A DNA stretch of 20,296 nucleotides from a virus: the IMG/VR virus record IMGVR_UViG_3300042343_000622, positions 1 to 20,296 of that record; one strand, written 5' to 3'. Each line of letters opens with the position of its first letter. Position 1 is the first letter of the stretch. A program made the position numbers and the translations under genes. Shown here piece by piece: positions 14,081-20,296 of the stretch. The notes below the pieces were generated by a model that was given only the letters and a program-made list of their open reading frames with translations, ran no database searches and had not been told where the DNA came from.

Positions 14081-14881
14081 ATGGGCTTAAAAATTAAAGG
14101 TCATTGTATAATAAAAGATGAAAATGGTAATATAATTTTAGACCAATCCAATGATATTCATCCTGGAAATATGGCTAGAATAATTGCTAGAGGATTAGCA
14201 CGTGAATCTAATCATTGGATTAACAGTATACGATTCGGAGATTTAGGAACATATAAAAATAATGACGGTATATCAGTTCATAAAACACCAAATGATGGGA
14301 TTATCCCGGATTATCATGGGTGGAAATCTGATTTATATCATGAAATATATAGAGAATATTTAGACGATTTAGTCCCCACATCAGTTAGTAAAGGTCCATA
14401 TGCCGATTATGCTACTGACCCTAGTAGTGTTGCTAATGATTTAAATGGTCCGGGTATAGTAAGTACCGAAAATGGAAACAAAACAACGGTAACCATCAAT
14501 TGTGTTTTAAATAATAATGAGCCTAATAATCAGTTAACATCAGGACCAGTTTTTACCTTTGATGAAATTGCATTATTTTCAGGATTGTCTAAAAGTGCCT
14601 ATTCTGGGGTACAATATGTAGATGTTAGTAAAAATTTTGATTCTGAAGATAGTGGATTAGATAATAACAAAACATATACCTTTGATGTTAAATTAGGTGA
14701 TGATATAAAAACTATAAATATAACGACACCGAAAATAGGGACTGGTAATGATGCAAAAATATCTTATCATGATTTGTTATTATTATTGAATGATGCTATG
14801 AAGGATACTGCACTGGTTAATACTGTTGTAGTAGATGTAGTAGAATTTAAAAATAATGTCATTACACCAATTAAACTATAG
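14081..14881 (+). CDS. Virion structural protein, paralogue 3 of 3, C-terminally short
   Basis: This 266-residue protein shares GHCIIKDENGNIILDQSNDIHP, the helix GNMARIIARGLARE, a GDLGTYKN loop, DLYHEIYREY and FDEIALF with the two paralogues upstream. It then enters the same inserted small domain (DSGLDNNKTYTFDVKLGDD), but stops within it. The final roughly 75 residues of the longest shared version (NNP...THLIF...YTL) are missing. No leftover of that part is seen before the next gene starts 12 bases later, so the short form looks settled rather than freshly broken. AGGA (14070-14073) gives a close ribosome-binding site before the ATG. Function is as for its paralogues: structural, exact role unknown. 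Confidence 0.66.
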   Translation: MGLKIKGHCIIKDENGNIILDQSNDIHPGNMARIIARGLARESNHWINSIRFGDLGTYKNNDGISVHKTPNDGIIPDYHGWKSDLYHEIYREYLDDLVPTSVSKGPYADYATDPSSVANDLNGPGIVSTENGNKTTVTINCVLNNNEPNNQLTSGPVFTFDEIALFSGLSKSAYSGVQYVDVSKNFDSEDSGLDNNKTYTFDVKLGDDIKTINITTPKIGTGNDAKISYHDLLLLLNDAMKDTALVNTVVVDVVEFKNNVITPIKL

Positions 14882-14893
14882 AGAAACTCACAT

Positions 14894-16138
14894 ATGTATA
14901 TTGCCTATAAGTACAAACAATTAACTACTGCAGATGATGTAAAAAAAGTCTTAGCAGATTTGAAAAAAATGTTAACATATACTGCTGAATCATTTGATGC
15001 TGATGGATATTTTAATGATATTTTCAAAAGTGCAATGACATCACAATTATCCGATATATGTGATAAAGATTTTACATTAAATACAAAATTAACCACTATT
15101 TCTAATCCGCCATTAGCCGACCAGATTATTCCGGCCAATAGTTATATTAAATCATTACCAGGTTGGGTAGAATCAGATGGGATGACCAGTACCGCTAATG
15201 AAATATATTTAAGTGGTGGAAATGGTAAACATGTTATTATTGGTTTGCCTACCACGGTAACATTTGGTACTGGTGCGCAAGCTGTTGATAAAGTATCTGC
15301 TGCTTTAACTATTAAAGCATATGAAAAAACGACTGATGGTAAAAAGAATAGTTCTTATGGATTTGCTGACAATAATTACATTAAACCGGTATTATATGTT
15401 GCTGGTGGCACGTTATATATTTCAGTAGATGAAACACATTTATTGATAGCTAGTACCAATAGTAACAAATATGCTTGGACACCTGGATTAGGCGTAGTTG
15501 ATTTCGACCCTTATGTATTTGAACATGATGGGGTAAGCATTGGTTCATATTTACAATCTAATTTATATCCTAAATGGGTATATATTTCTATGAATGGTGC
15601 TGTGAATATTTCAACACCTAGAACATATAATGTAAAAAATGCAGTTGATGTGGTGTGGTTCGATGATACCACATATATTGGAACAACTACTAAACCATCA
15701 TCGTATCCTGCTGCAAAGAATTTATTCCAATTAAAAAGCCAATATATTAATTCGGTATTGTCACCTTCCGGCATGACGATTCCTAAGAAAACATTAAATT
15801 ATAATTTCACCCCAGCCATTGTTTGTGCAAGAGTAGGAATTCATAATAAATTAGTTAAAGTGGATAATGACCCAGATAAATACGACCCATTATATTATGA
15901 TATTGGCGGTGATGTATCTACAAAGTCGCCAATTTATATGATTGGTTTGGGTAAAGCATTAGATACGATTGATATTGTGTTACCTAAACATGATACCATT
16001 GATACTACTGATGCCGATGATAAAAAAGCATATGATGATTTAAAATATGGAAATTATGTTGTTTGGGATTCTGCCACATCAACAAAAACACAATTGAACA
16101 CATCATCAACATTTAAATATATTGTAAGATTGGGTTAA
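14894..16138 (+). CDS. Large structural protein of unknown position (member 1 of a four-gene family)
   Basis: This 414-residue protein begins MYIAYKYKQL, like the gene at 17426 (MYIAYQYKAA). The N-terminal region, residues about 13-75, is helical (DDVKKVLADLKKML). The remainder is beta-rich with a GGTLYISVDETHLLIAS strand pair near the middle, a W-containing strand (YPKWVYISMNG), and a C-terminal motif (GGDVSTKSPIYMIGLG followed by YGNYVVWDS) recurring in the next three genes. It has no signal peptide, membrane segment or enzyme motif. The gene sits in the tight late operon 12 bases after the previous stop. It is probably a tail or baseplate component; this is inferred from operon and family only. 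Confidence 0.6.
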   Translation: MYIAYKYKQLTTADDVKKVLADLKKMLTYTAESFDADGYFNDIFKSAMTSQLSDICDKDFTLNTKLTTISNPPLADQIIPANSYIKSLPGWVESDGMTSTANEIYLSGGNGKHVIIGLPTTVTFGTGAQAVDKVSAALTIKAYEKTTDGKKNSSYGFADNNYIKPVLYVAGGTLYISVDETHLLIASTNSNKYAWTPGLGVVDFDPYVFEHDGVSIGSYLQSNLYPKWVYISMNGAVNISTPRTYNVKNAVDVVWFDDTTYIGTTTKPSSYPAAKNLFQLKSQYINSVLSPSGMTIPKKTLNYNFTPAIVCARVGIHNKLVKVDNDPDKYDPLYYDIGGDVSTKSPIYMIGLGKALDTIDIVLPKHDTIDTTDADDKKAYDDLKYGNYVVWDSATSTKTQLNTSSTFKYIVRLG

Positions 16139-16142
16139 TAAT

Positions 16143-17423
16143 ATGTATATAGAATTAGTTTTAAGTGATTATGATGGGTTTACCTTAAATACGGGTGTGC
16201 CTGATAGTACCCCTGAAACGCCTGCTGGATTAATAGTTACTCATAAGAGAGCATTAGATACATTTACAGATATTATTAAATGTTTAACATGTGTAAGTTT
16301 TGATGGTAGTTCTTCATCATTGAATCTTAGTAATAATGTTAGAGATACATCTGTATTTTTACACGATGACCCAAAAAATCCAACATTAACATCGTTTTTA
16401 CAACATACTACCACATTTGGACCAGCATTAATAGATGGTGCATATGATTATGCTAATTGGACATCTTGTCAAAATACTACCACTAGAATTTGTGATACTA
16501 TTTTACAGTTCGATACATTAGATACTGTATATAATGATGATGGTACGGTAAATACGACTAATAGTGTTTTAGCATACCTATATGTAAAAATGGAATATAT
16601 TGTTGCTGGTGCATATGATTTACCAATGATTATTACTTTATCATTAGTTAGTGATGGTACTACAAAACCAACAACAGTTAATCCAGAATTATCACAAACA
16701 ATCACCTATTCCAGAATGACGATGACCGGTGGTTTTGCATATGGTGGTGTAACTTCGTATAAATTGATTTTATCATTATCTAAAAACCATTTATATGTAT
16801 CTGGTATTTCAGGAGTTAAAAATATTCTTGGTGATGTTACTACTAATATACATACCGCAGCATTATTGACAAAATATACCCCTATGGATGTATGGTATAA
16901 TACTACTGTTAATGATAATAAAAATCTATTCAATGGTTGGAAAAAATGGGCATTTATGAGAGTGTTTACCCAAACACCATCATCTGGTGCTTCATATGGT
17001 TGTGCATTAAATATTTTTAGTAGTAAAGCAAAAACCTTAGTATCTGATGCAGCATCATGTAAATTAAAATGGTCATCTACTATGAATATTATGCATTCAT
17101 CGGCATCTGACCAAGGCAAATTACCAATATATTTAATTTCTGATGAATCTAAACAACAAGCTATGTATATGCAACATTTAAATATTACTAGTGCTAGTGG
17201 TTTAGGTTTAACTGGTGATATTTCATCGAATAATAACATTTATTGGATGCATGGATTGAGTGGTAGCCATGAAGATATTATTAGTGACGTATTTGGACGG
17301 TCATATAAATTATTATTATTGAATACTTCTAATAAGGCGACATTGACATTAGCATCTACCGCTAATGGACCGGCAGATACTAAAAAACTAATATATCCTA
17401 AATTAGCTATTCCTATGTTCTAA
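16143..17423 (+). CDS. Large structural protein of unknown position (member 2 of the family)
   Basis: This 426-residue protein begins MYIELVLSDYDGF. It has the family's late strand pair (YKLILSLSKNHLYVSGIS), a W-rich stretch (WKKWAFMRVF) and the C-terminal motif GDISSNNNIYWMHGLSG, with an aspartate-aromatic segment DVFGRSYKLLLL after it. Many Thr, Ser and Asn residues suggest a beta-rich virion protein. It starts 4 bases after the preceding stop, without a clear ribosome-binding site, so translation is probably coupled. The relation to members 1, 3 and 4 is distant and judged by shared order of motifs. No catalytic motif is visible. Confidence 0.58.
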   Translation: MYIELVLSDYDGFTLNTGVPDSTPETPAGLIVTHKRALDTFTDIIKCLTCVSFDGSSSSLNLSNNVRDTSVFLHDDPKNPTLTSFLQHTTTFGPALIDGAYDYANWTSCQNTTTRICDTILQFDTLDTVYNDDGTVNTTNSVLAYLYVKMEYIVAGAYDLPMIITLSLVSDGTTKPTTVNPELSQTITYSRMTMTGGFAYGGVTSYKLILSLSKNHLYVSGISGVKNILGDVTTNIHTAALLTKYTPMDVWYNTTVNDNKNLFNGWKKWAFMRVFTQTPSSGASYGCALNIFSSKAKTLVSDAASCKLKWSSTMNIMHSSASDQGKLPIYLISDESKQQAMYMQHLNITSASGLGLTGDISSNNNIYWMHGLSGSHEDIISDVFGRSYKLLLLNTSNKATLTLASTANGPADTKKLIYPKLAIPMF

Positions 17424-17425
17424 TT

Positions 17426-18430
17426 ATGTATATTGCTTATCAGTATAAAGCAGCCTTACCTCCTGACCCTTATAATAGTGATGCATTAACTATTACAAGG
17501 GTTAAGAAACTTATTGTTCAAGATTTAGCTACTATTATTAATGGTATAACATCAAAATATGATTTATCAGATGCTTGTTTAAATGTTAATTATTTTGGTA
17601 CTAATAGTGGATGGACAACTGATACTGATAAAACCGATATTGACTTTGAAAGTAATATTAAATCTAATAATAGTGAAGCATATTTTCAAAAATACGTTAC
17701 TATTAGTACATTAGATGACACGGCTACTGACATATATGGTTTTACAAAAATAATTAATAATGATGGTTCTGTATCATATTCAGATGCTACTAATTTAGTA
17801 TATTATAATATGGTACTGAAGTTGTATGATAGTACCGATACCTTGTGCCCACAATCTAAAACTAAAACATTAAAAATATATGCAGACGGCGGGACAATAC
17901 ATATTCATTTAAATCAAAATAATTTGATGATGAGTAGTATTAATATGTCTAATAACAAATATTCATCACCTATTGGTATTTCCGATATTGATTCTAAAGA
18001 TATTTTAAATAATACTTTCCCAAGATTTGTGTTTTTTACCTGTTATGATTGGGAAGCATTAAACCCAACACCGGCATATGGTACTAGAAAACCCAGTACG
18101 ACTACTTATGGGGAAGCCTTCACGGCTGATAATGAGTATGATATTGAAATATATGATAAACTTGGAAATATAAATTTTTATAATCCTGATTCGGTATCAC
18201 ATAAATGGTATTATGGTAATCATGTTTATGTAAATGCTAAAGATTCTACCAATTATTTGTTCGGTGGTTCAATATCGGAATTTGGAAAATTCTATTGTTT
18301 ACCAAAAGTATCAATATCTGCAAAAATTTATGATGAGATTACCGATGGTGATAAGACATACATAATATGGCCTGTAAAAAACGATGATTTCACTACTTCA
18401 AATATTAGATTACTATTATTAAAAGGTTAA
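17426..18430 (+). CDS. Structural protein of unknown position (member 3 of the family)
   Basis: This 334-residue protein is the shortest family member. It begins MYIAYQYKAALPPDPYN, sharing its N-terminus with the gene at 14894, followed by a helical segment (TRVKKLIVQDLATIINGI). The strand pair is IYADGGTIHIHLNQNNLMMSS, the W-strand FPRFVFFTCYDWEAL, and the end GGSISEFGKFYCLPKV with GDKTYIIWPV. A short Thr-containing loop (GTRKPSTTTYG) recalls the stalk units of the vWA protein. It starts 2 bases after the previous stop, so translational coupling is likely. The structural role is inferred from family and operon. Confidence 0.6.
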   Translation: MYIAYQYKAALPPDPYNSDALTITRVKKLIVQDLATIINGITSKYDLSDACLNVNYFGTNSGWTTDTDKTDIDFESNIKSNNSEAYFQKYVTISTLDDTATDIYGFTKIINNDGSVSYSDATNLVYYNMVLKLYDSTDTLCPQSKTKTLKIYADGGTIHIHLNQNNLMMSSINMSNNKYSSPIGISDIDSKDILNNTFPRFVFFTCYDWEALNPTPAYGTRKPSTTTYGEAFTADNEYDIEIYDKLGNINFYNPDSVSHKWYYGNHVYVNAKDSTNYLFGGSISEFGKFYCLPKVSISAKIYDEITDGDKTYIIWPVKNDDFTTSNIRLLLLKG

Positions 18431-18434
18431 AATA

Positions 18435-19925
18435 ATGTTTACACAATATAATTTTGATAATATGTACGAAAGTATTGATGTTGGCTCTGCTGTTGATGCA
18501 TTACCAGCAATAAAGAATAACCAAACTATTGGAGAATGGGCAGGAAGTAATGACTATGCTTTCGATGGGACCATACCCGATGTAATCACTAAAGGTTCGC
18601 CAACGTATTACAAATTAGTTAGTAGTGCTACAATGCCATCCCCGTATAAGTATTATTTTCTTATGACCTTAGCGGAGTATCAAGCCCTGCCTAATCCTAT
18701 CCCGTCAGATATCAAAATAACCTATTCGGTACCCGGAACGGGCATGGCATTGGTTTCGGTTTCCATAGCTGGTAGATATAATTCAACAGTTAAAAAAACA
18801 AAATATGCTACTACCGTACAAATGACCGAAAGTAGACTTAATAATTTATTAACTGATATTACTAATATATTGACAAATGTTTCTTCAACCTCGCAAGGAT
18901 ATAAATCAAATACCTATACCACAGTAGCATGTAACTGGACTAAAGTGAGAGAAGAAGTATATGTAGTATCTTCACCAGTATATGGACAATCAAAAACTAC
19001 TTCCTACACAATAAAAGAATTTGTGTTATCAAGTCAATCCGAGTTATTACCAGATTATACTAGAATCGCTGGGGCAGTAGCCGAGGGGGTGCCTAATATT
19101 AGTGGCCCAGTATATTCAAATTTAACACAAACAAGTACCAATTTAGCTGGTAAAACATCATCATCTACTACGAAAAAAATAACAATACGAAATAGTTCAT
19201 CTAATATATACTTACGATATTATTACAGTTTAGGTAGTTCATCGGGTTCCAATATAGCCCCATCTGGTTCACAACACACCTTATATATAGAGGCTTGGGA
19301 TGGCGACCCAACCAATGTAGCTAGCAAACAATTATATTCCGATACTACTAATTATCCACAATACATGCCAAACATTGGTGGTGAATCCACATTATCCAGA
19401 ACTAATTTAGCATCTGGTATTTTATATATTAGTGCTTCTGATAATCACGTATGTATTACCAGTAAATGGAAACAAACACCAACGTCAATACAAAGTAACT
19501 ATTATGCATATCTAACATCCAAATTTGCTCATAATTGCCCATGGTTGGACAATAATTCTAAACCAATAGCATCCATCAAGATTTATCCACAATTGGATTC
19601 TAGGGCATATACTGGACGTTTATACAATCCATTTAATAATACATTAGCATACACCTCATCAGCATATTATACGCCATATAGTCCAAAAACATTAAATGAT
19701 AATGCTTTGGTATATAAAGATAGTACAAATACTAACCAATTCATATTATTACCAATATTCGTAAAATCCGATAATATTGGGTTATTTGGTAATTTATCAG
19801 AAGAATGTAAAATATATTCTATTGTTGGTGTTGGTAAAACCACAATTAAAGATGGTAATGAAATAACATTATCTGATGGTAGTAAATATATTAAATTTAC
19901 TAATCATGCAGTGAAGGTGGAATAA
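18435..19925 (+). CDS. Large structural protein of unknown position (member 4 of the family)
   Basis: This 496-residue protein has an N-terminal half not shared with the other members, with a compact beta region (LAEYQALPNPIPSDIKITYS, TGMALVSVSIAGRY) and a helix (ESRLNNLLTDITNILTNV). Its C-terminal half has the family strand pair (LASGILYISASDNHVCITS) and the closing motif GNLSEECKIYSIVGVG, then DGSKYIKF. It starts 4 bases after the previous stop, with AAAGG nearby. Its own stop overlaps the next start (TAATG). Codons around 18600-18770 look somewhat richer in G and C than those of its neighbours, which may reflect a different origin for the unique N-terminal part. The virion role is inferred. 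Confidence 0.6.
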   Translation: MFTQYNFDNMYESIDVGSAVDALPAIKNNQTIGEWAGSNDYAFDGTIPDVITKGSPTYYKLVSSATMPSPYKYYFLMTLAEYQALPNPIPSDIKITYSVPGTGMALVSVSIAGRYNSTVKKTKYATTVQMTESRLNNLLTDITNILTNVSSTSQGYKSNTYTTVACNWTKVREEVYVVSSPVYGQSKTTSYTIKEFVLSSQSELLPDYTRIAGAVAEGVPNISGPVYSNLTQTSTNLAGKTSSSTTKKITIRNSSSNIYLRYYYSLGSSSGSNIAPSGSQHTLYIEAWDGDPTNVASKQLYSDTTNYPQYMPNIGGESTLSRTNLASGILYISASDNHVCITSKWKQTPTSIQSNYYAYLTSKFAHNCPWLDNNSKPIASIKIYPQLDSRAYTGRLYNPFNNTLAYTSSAYYTPYSPKTLNDNALVYKDSTNTNQFILLPIFVKSDNIGLFGNLSEECKIYSIVGVGKTTIKDGNEITLSDGSKYIKFTNHAVKVE

Positions 19926-20296
19926 TGAGTGATGGGTTTATAGTTGATTTACCGTATAAATTTGAATTATTTGATGGTACGGTAAAACCATTTAGTTTAG
20001 AAGCACCATCGAGTTATTTGGGTATTGCTATAGTAGATACTCCAGTACATCATATCAATACATCTGGGATTGCTAGACCCTATTTAGGTATAGGTATTAT
20101 TGATGAGCCTATCAATACGGTATTACTTGCTAGAATAGCAGCTAACCATTTAGGTATTGGTGTCGTAGATGCTCCGAGTATTGATACAAACATTGCTACA
20201 ATAACACCACCATACTTAGGTATAGGTATTGTTGATGCCCCTACACCAAATAATAATTATGCAGCATTAGCAGAAGCCTATTTGGGTATCGGGGTG
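19925..20296 (+). CDS. Repeat protein of 22-residue units, 3' truncated by window edge
   Basis: An open frame starts at the ATG overlapping the previous stop (TAATG) and runs off the window after 124 codons. About 30 leading residues (MSDGFIVDLPYKFELFDG) are followed by units of exactly 22 residues that begin YLGIAIVDTP, YLGIGIIDEP, HLGIGVVDAP, YLGIGIVDAP and again YLGIGV. The pattern is [YH]LGI[GA][IV][IV]D-x-P followed by a variable dozen residues. Regular spacing suggests a solenoid or repeated beta-hairpin fibre. I do not recognise the family. Position at the end of the late operon suggests another virion or fibre protein. Full length and the number of repeats lie beyond the window. Confidence 0.7.
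   Translation, partial: MSDGFIVDLPYKFELFDGTVKPFSLEAPSSYLGIAIVDTPVHHINTSGIARPYLGIGIIDEPINTVLLARIAANHLGIGVVDAPSIDTNIATITPPYLGIGIVDAPTPNNNYAALAEAYLGIGV
20015..20296 (+). repeat. 66-bp coding tandem repeat (22-residue units)
   Basis: Units start at 20015, 20081, 20147 and 20213, with a fifth starting at 20279 and cut by the window edge. The first ten residues of each unit are well conserved and the last twelve vary. Codons differ between units, so the DNA repeats are diverged. Confidence 0.88.

Noticed and set aside
14074-14081. TATAAATA overlapping the ATG at 14081
   Set aside because: A start from it would fall inside the gene and leave no ribosome-binding site on the transcript; it looks like chance within an AT-rich AGGA-to-ATG spacer.
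16866-16901. TTGACA and TATAAT within the structural gene at 16143
   Set aside because: The spacing is 24 bp, too long for sigma70, and the site is within coding sequence.
16706-17239. 177-codon open frame on the - strand opposite a structural gene
   Set aside because: It lies wholly opposite a well-formed + strand gene of a recognisable family, with no promoter or known motif.
20015-20296. 66-bp repeats as a CRISPR-like or origin iteron array
   Set aside because: The repeats are diverged at the DNA level, keep the reading frame exactly and are conserved as protein, so they are coding repeats.

Overview
The window is a piece of a strictly lytic, T4-like (myovirus-type) phage genome. It is AT-rich and every convincing gene lies on the + strand. 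The phage assignment rests on a run of T4-type replication/recombination genes (gp32 single-strand binding protein, UvsX recombinase, a UvsY-like mediator, UvsW helicase) followed by a long block of tail/virion structural genes. Perfect TATAAATA boxes, the T4 late-promoter signature, sit before two of the late-type blocks and before gene 32. The host cannot be named from this sequence. The low GC and the structural families resemble marine T4-like phages, but that is an inference.

Layout. (1) Positions 2-361: the C-terminal part of an APS kinase (CysC), a sulfur-assimilation enzyme and probable auxiliary metabolic gene, cut by the window edge. (2) Positions 335-501: a control region for gene 32, with a perfect host-type promoter, a late promoter box and a possible pseudoknot leader. 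(3) Positions 502-3088: gp32, uvsX and a UvsY-like gene, with strong intrinsic terminators after gp32 and after uvsX. (4) Positions 3141-7308: the UvsW helicase, the most unusual locus here. Its motif I (Walker A) is interrupted by a 353-residue intein with the hallmarks of a class 3 intein and a decayed homing-endonuclease domain. Its motif II (DECH box) is interrupted by a second intein that is split. The N-half gene ends with a 94-residue N-intein, and the C-half gene begins 1.25 kb downstream with a 35-residue C-intein. Three small unidentified genes and a terminator lie between them. One working helicase of about 488 residues would need one cis-splicing and one trans-splicing event.

(5) Positions 7361-10298: two tandem paralogous tail-fibre-type proteins, closed by a terminator. 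(6) Positions 10339-20296: a tandem pair of late promoter boxes, then a tightly packed late operon, with genes overlapping or 2-12 bp apart. It encodes a two-module HNLG protein; three paralogous structural proteins, one carrying a Thr-rich stalk and a C-terminal von Willebrand factor A domain; four distantly related large structural proteins that share a C-terminal motif; and the start of a protein built of 22-residue repeats, cut by the window edge.

How the genes work together. gp32, UvsX, UvsY and UvsW are together the T4-type machinery for recombination-dependent replication: strand coating, strand invasion, recombinase loading and branch processing. The late genes after position 7361 build the virion, probably tail fibres or baseplate decorations that contact the host. 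Coding density is high. No stretch over 300 bases lacks a gene; the largest gaps are about 140 bp (362-501 and 5169-5311). I saw no tRNA, CRISPR array or insertion sequence.
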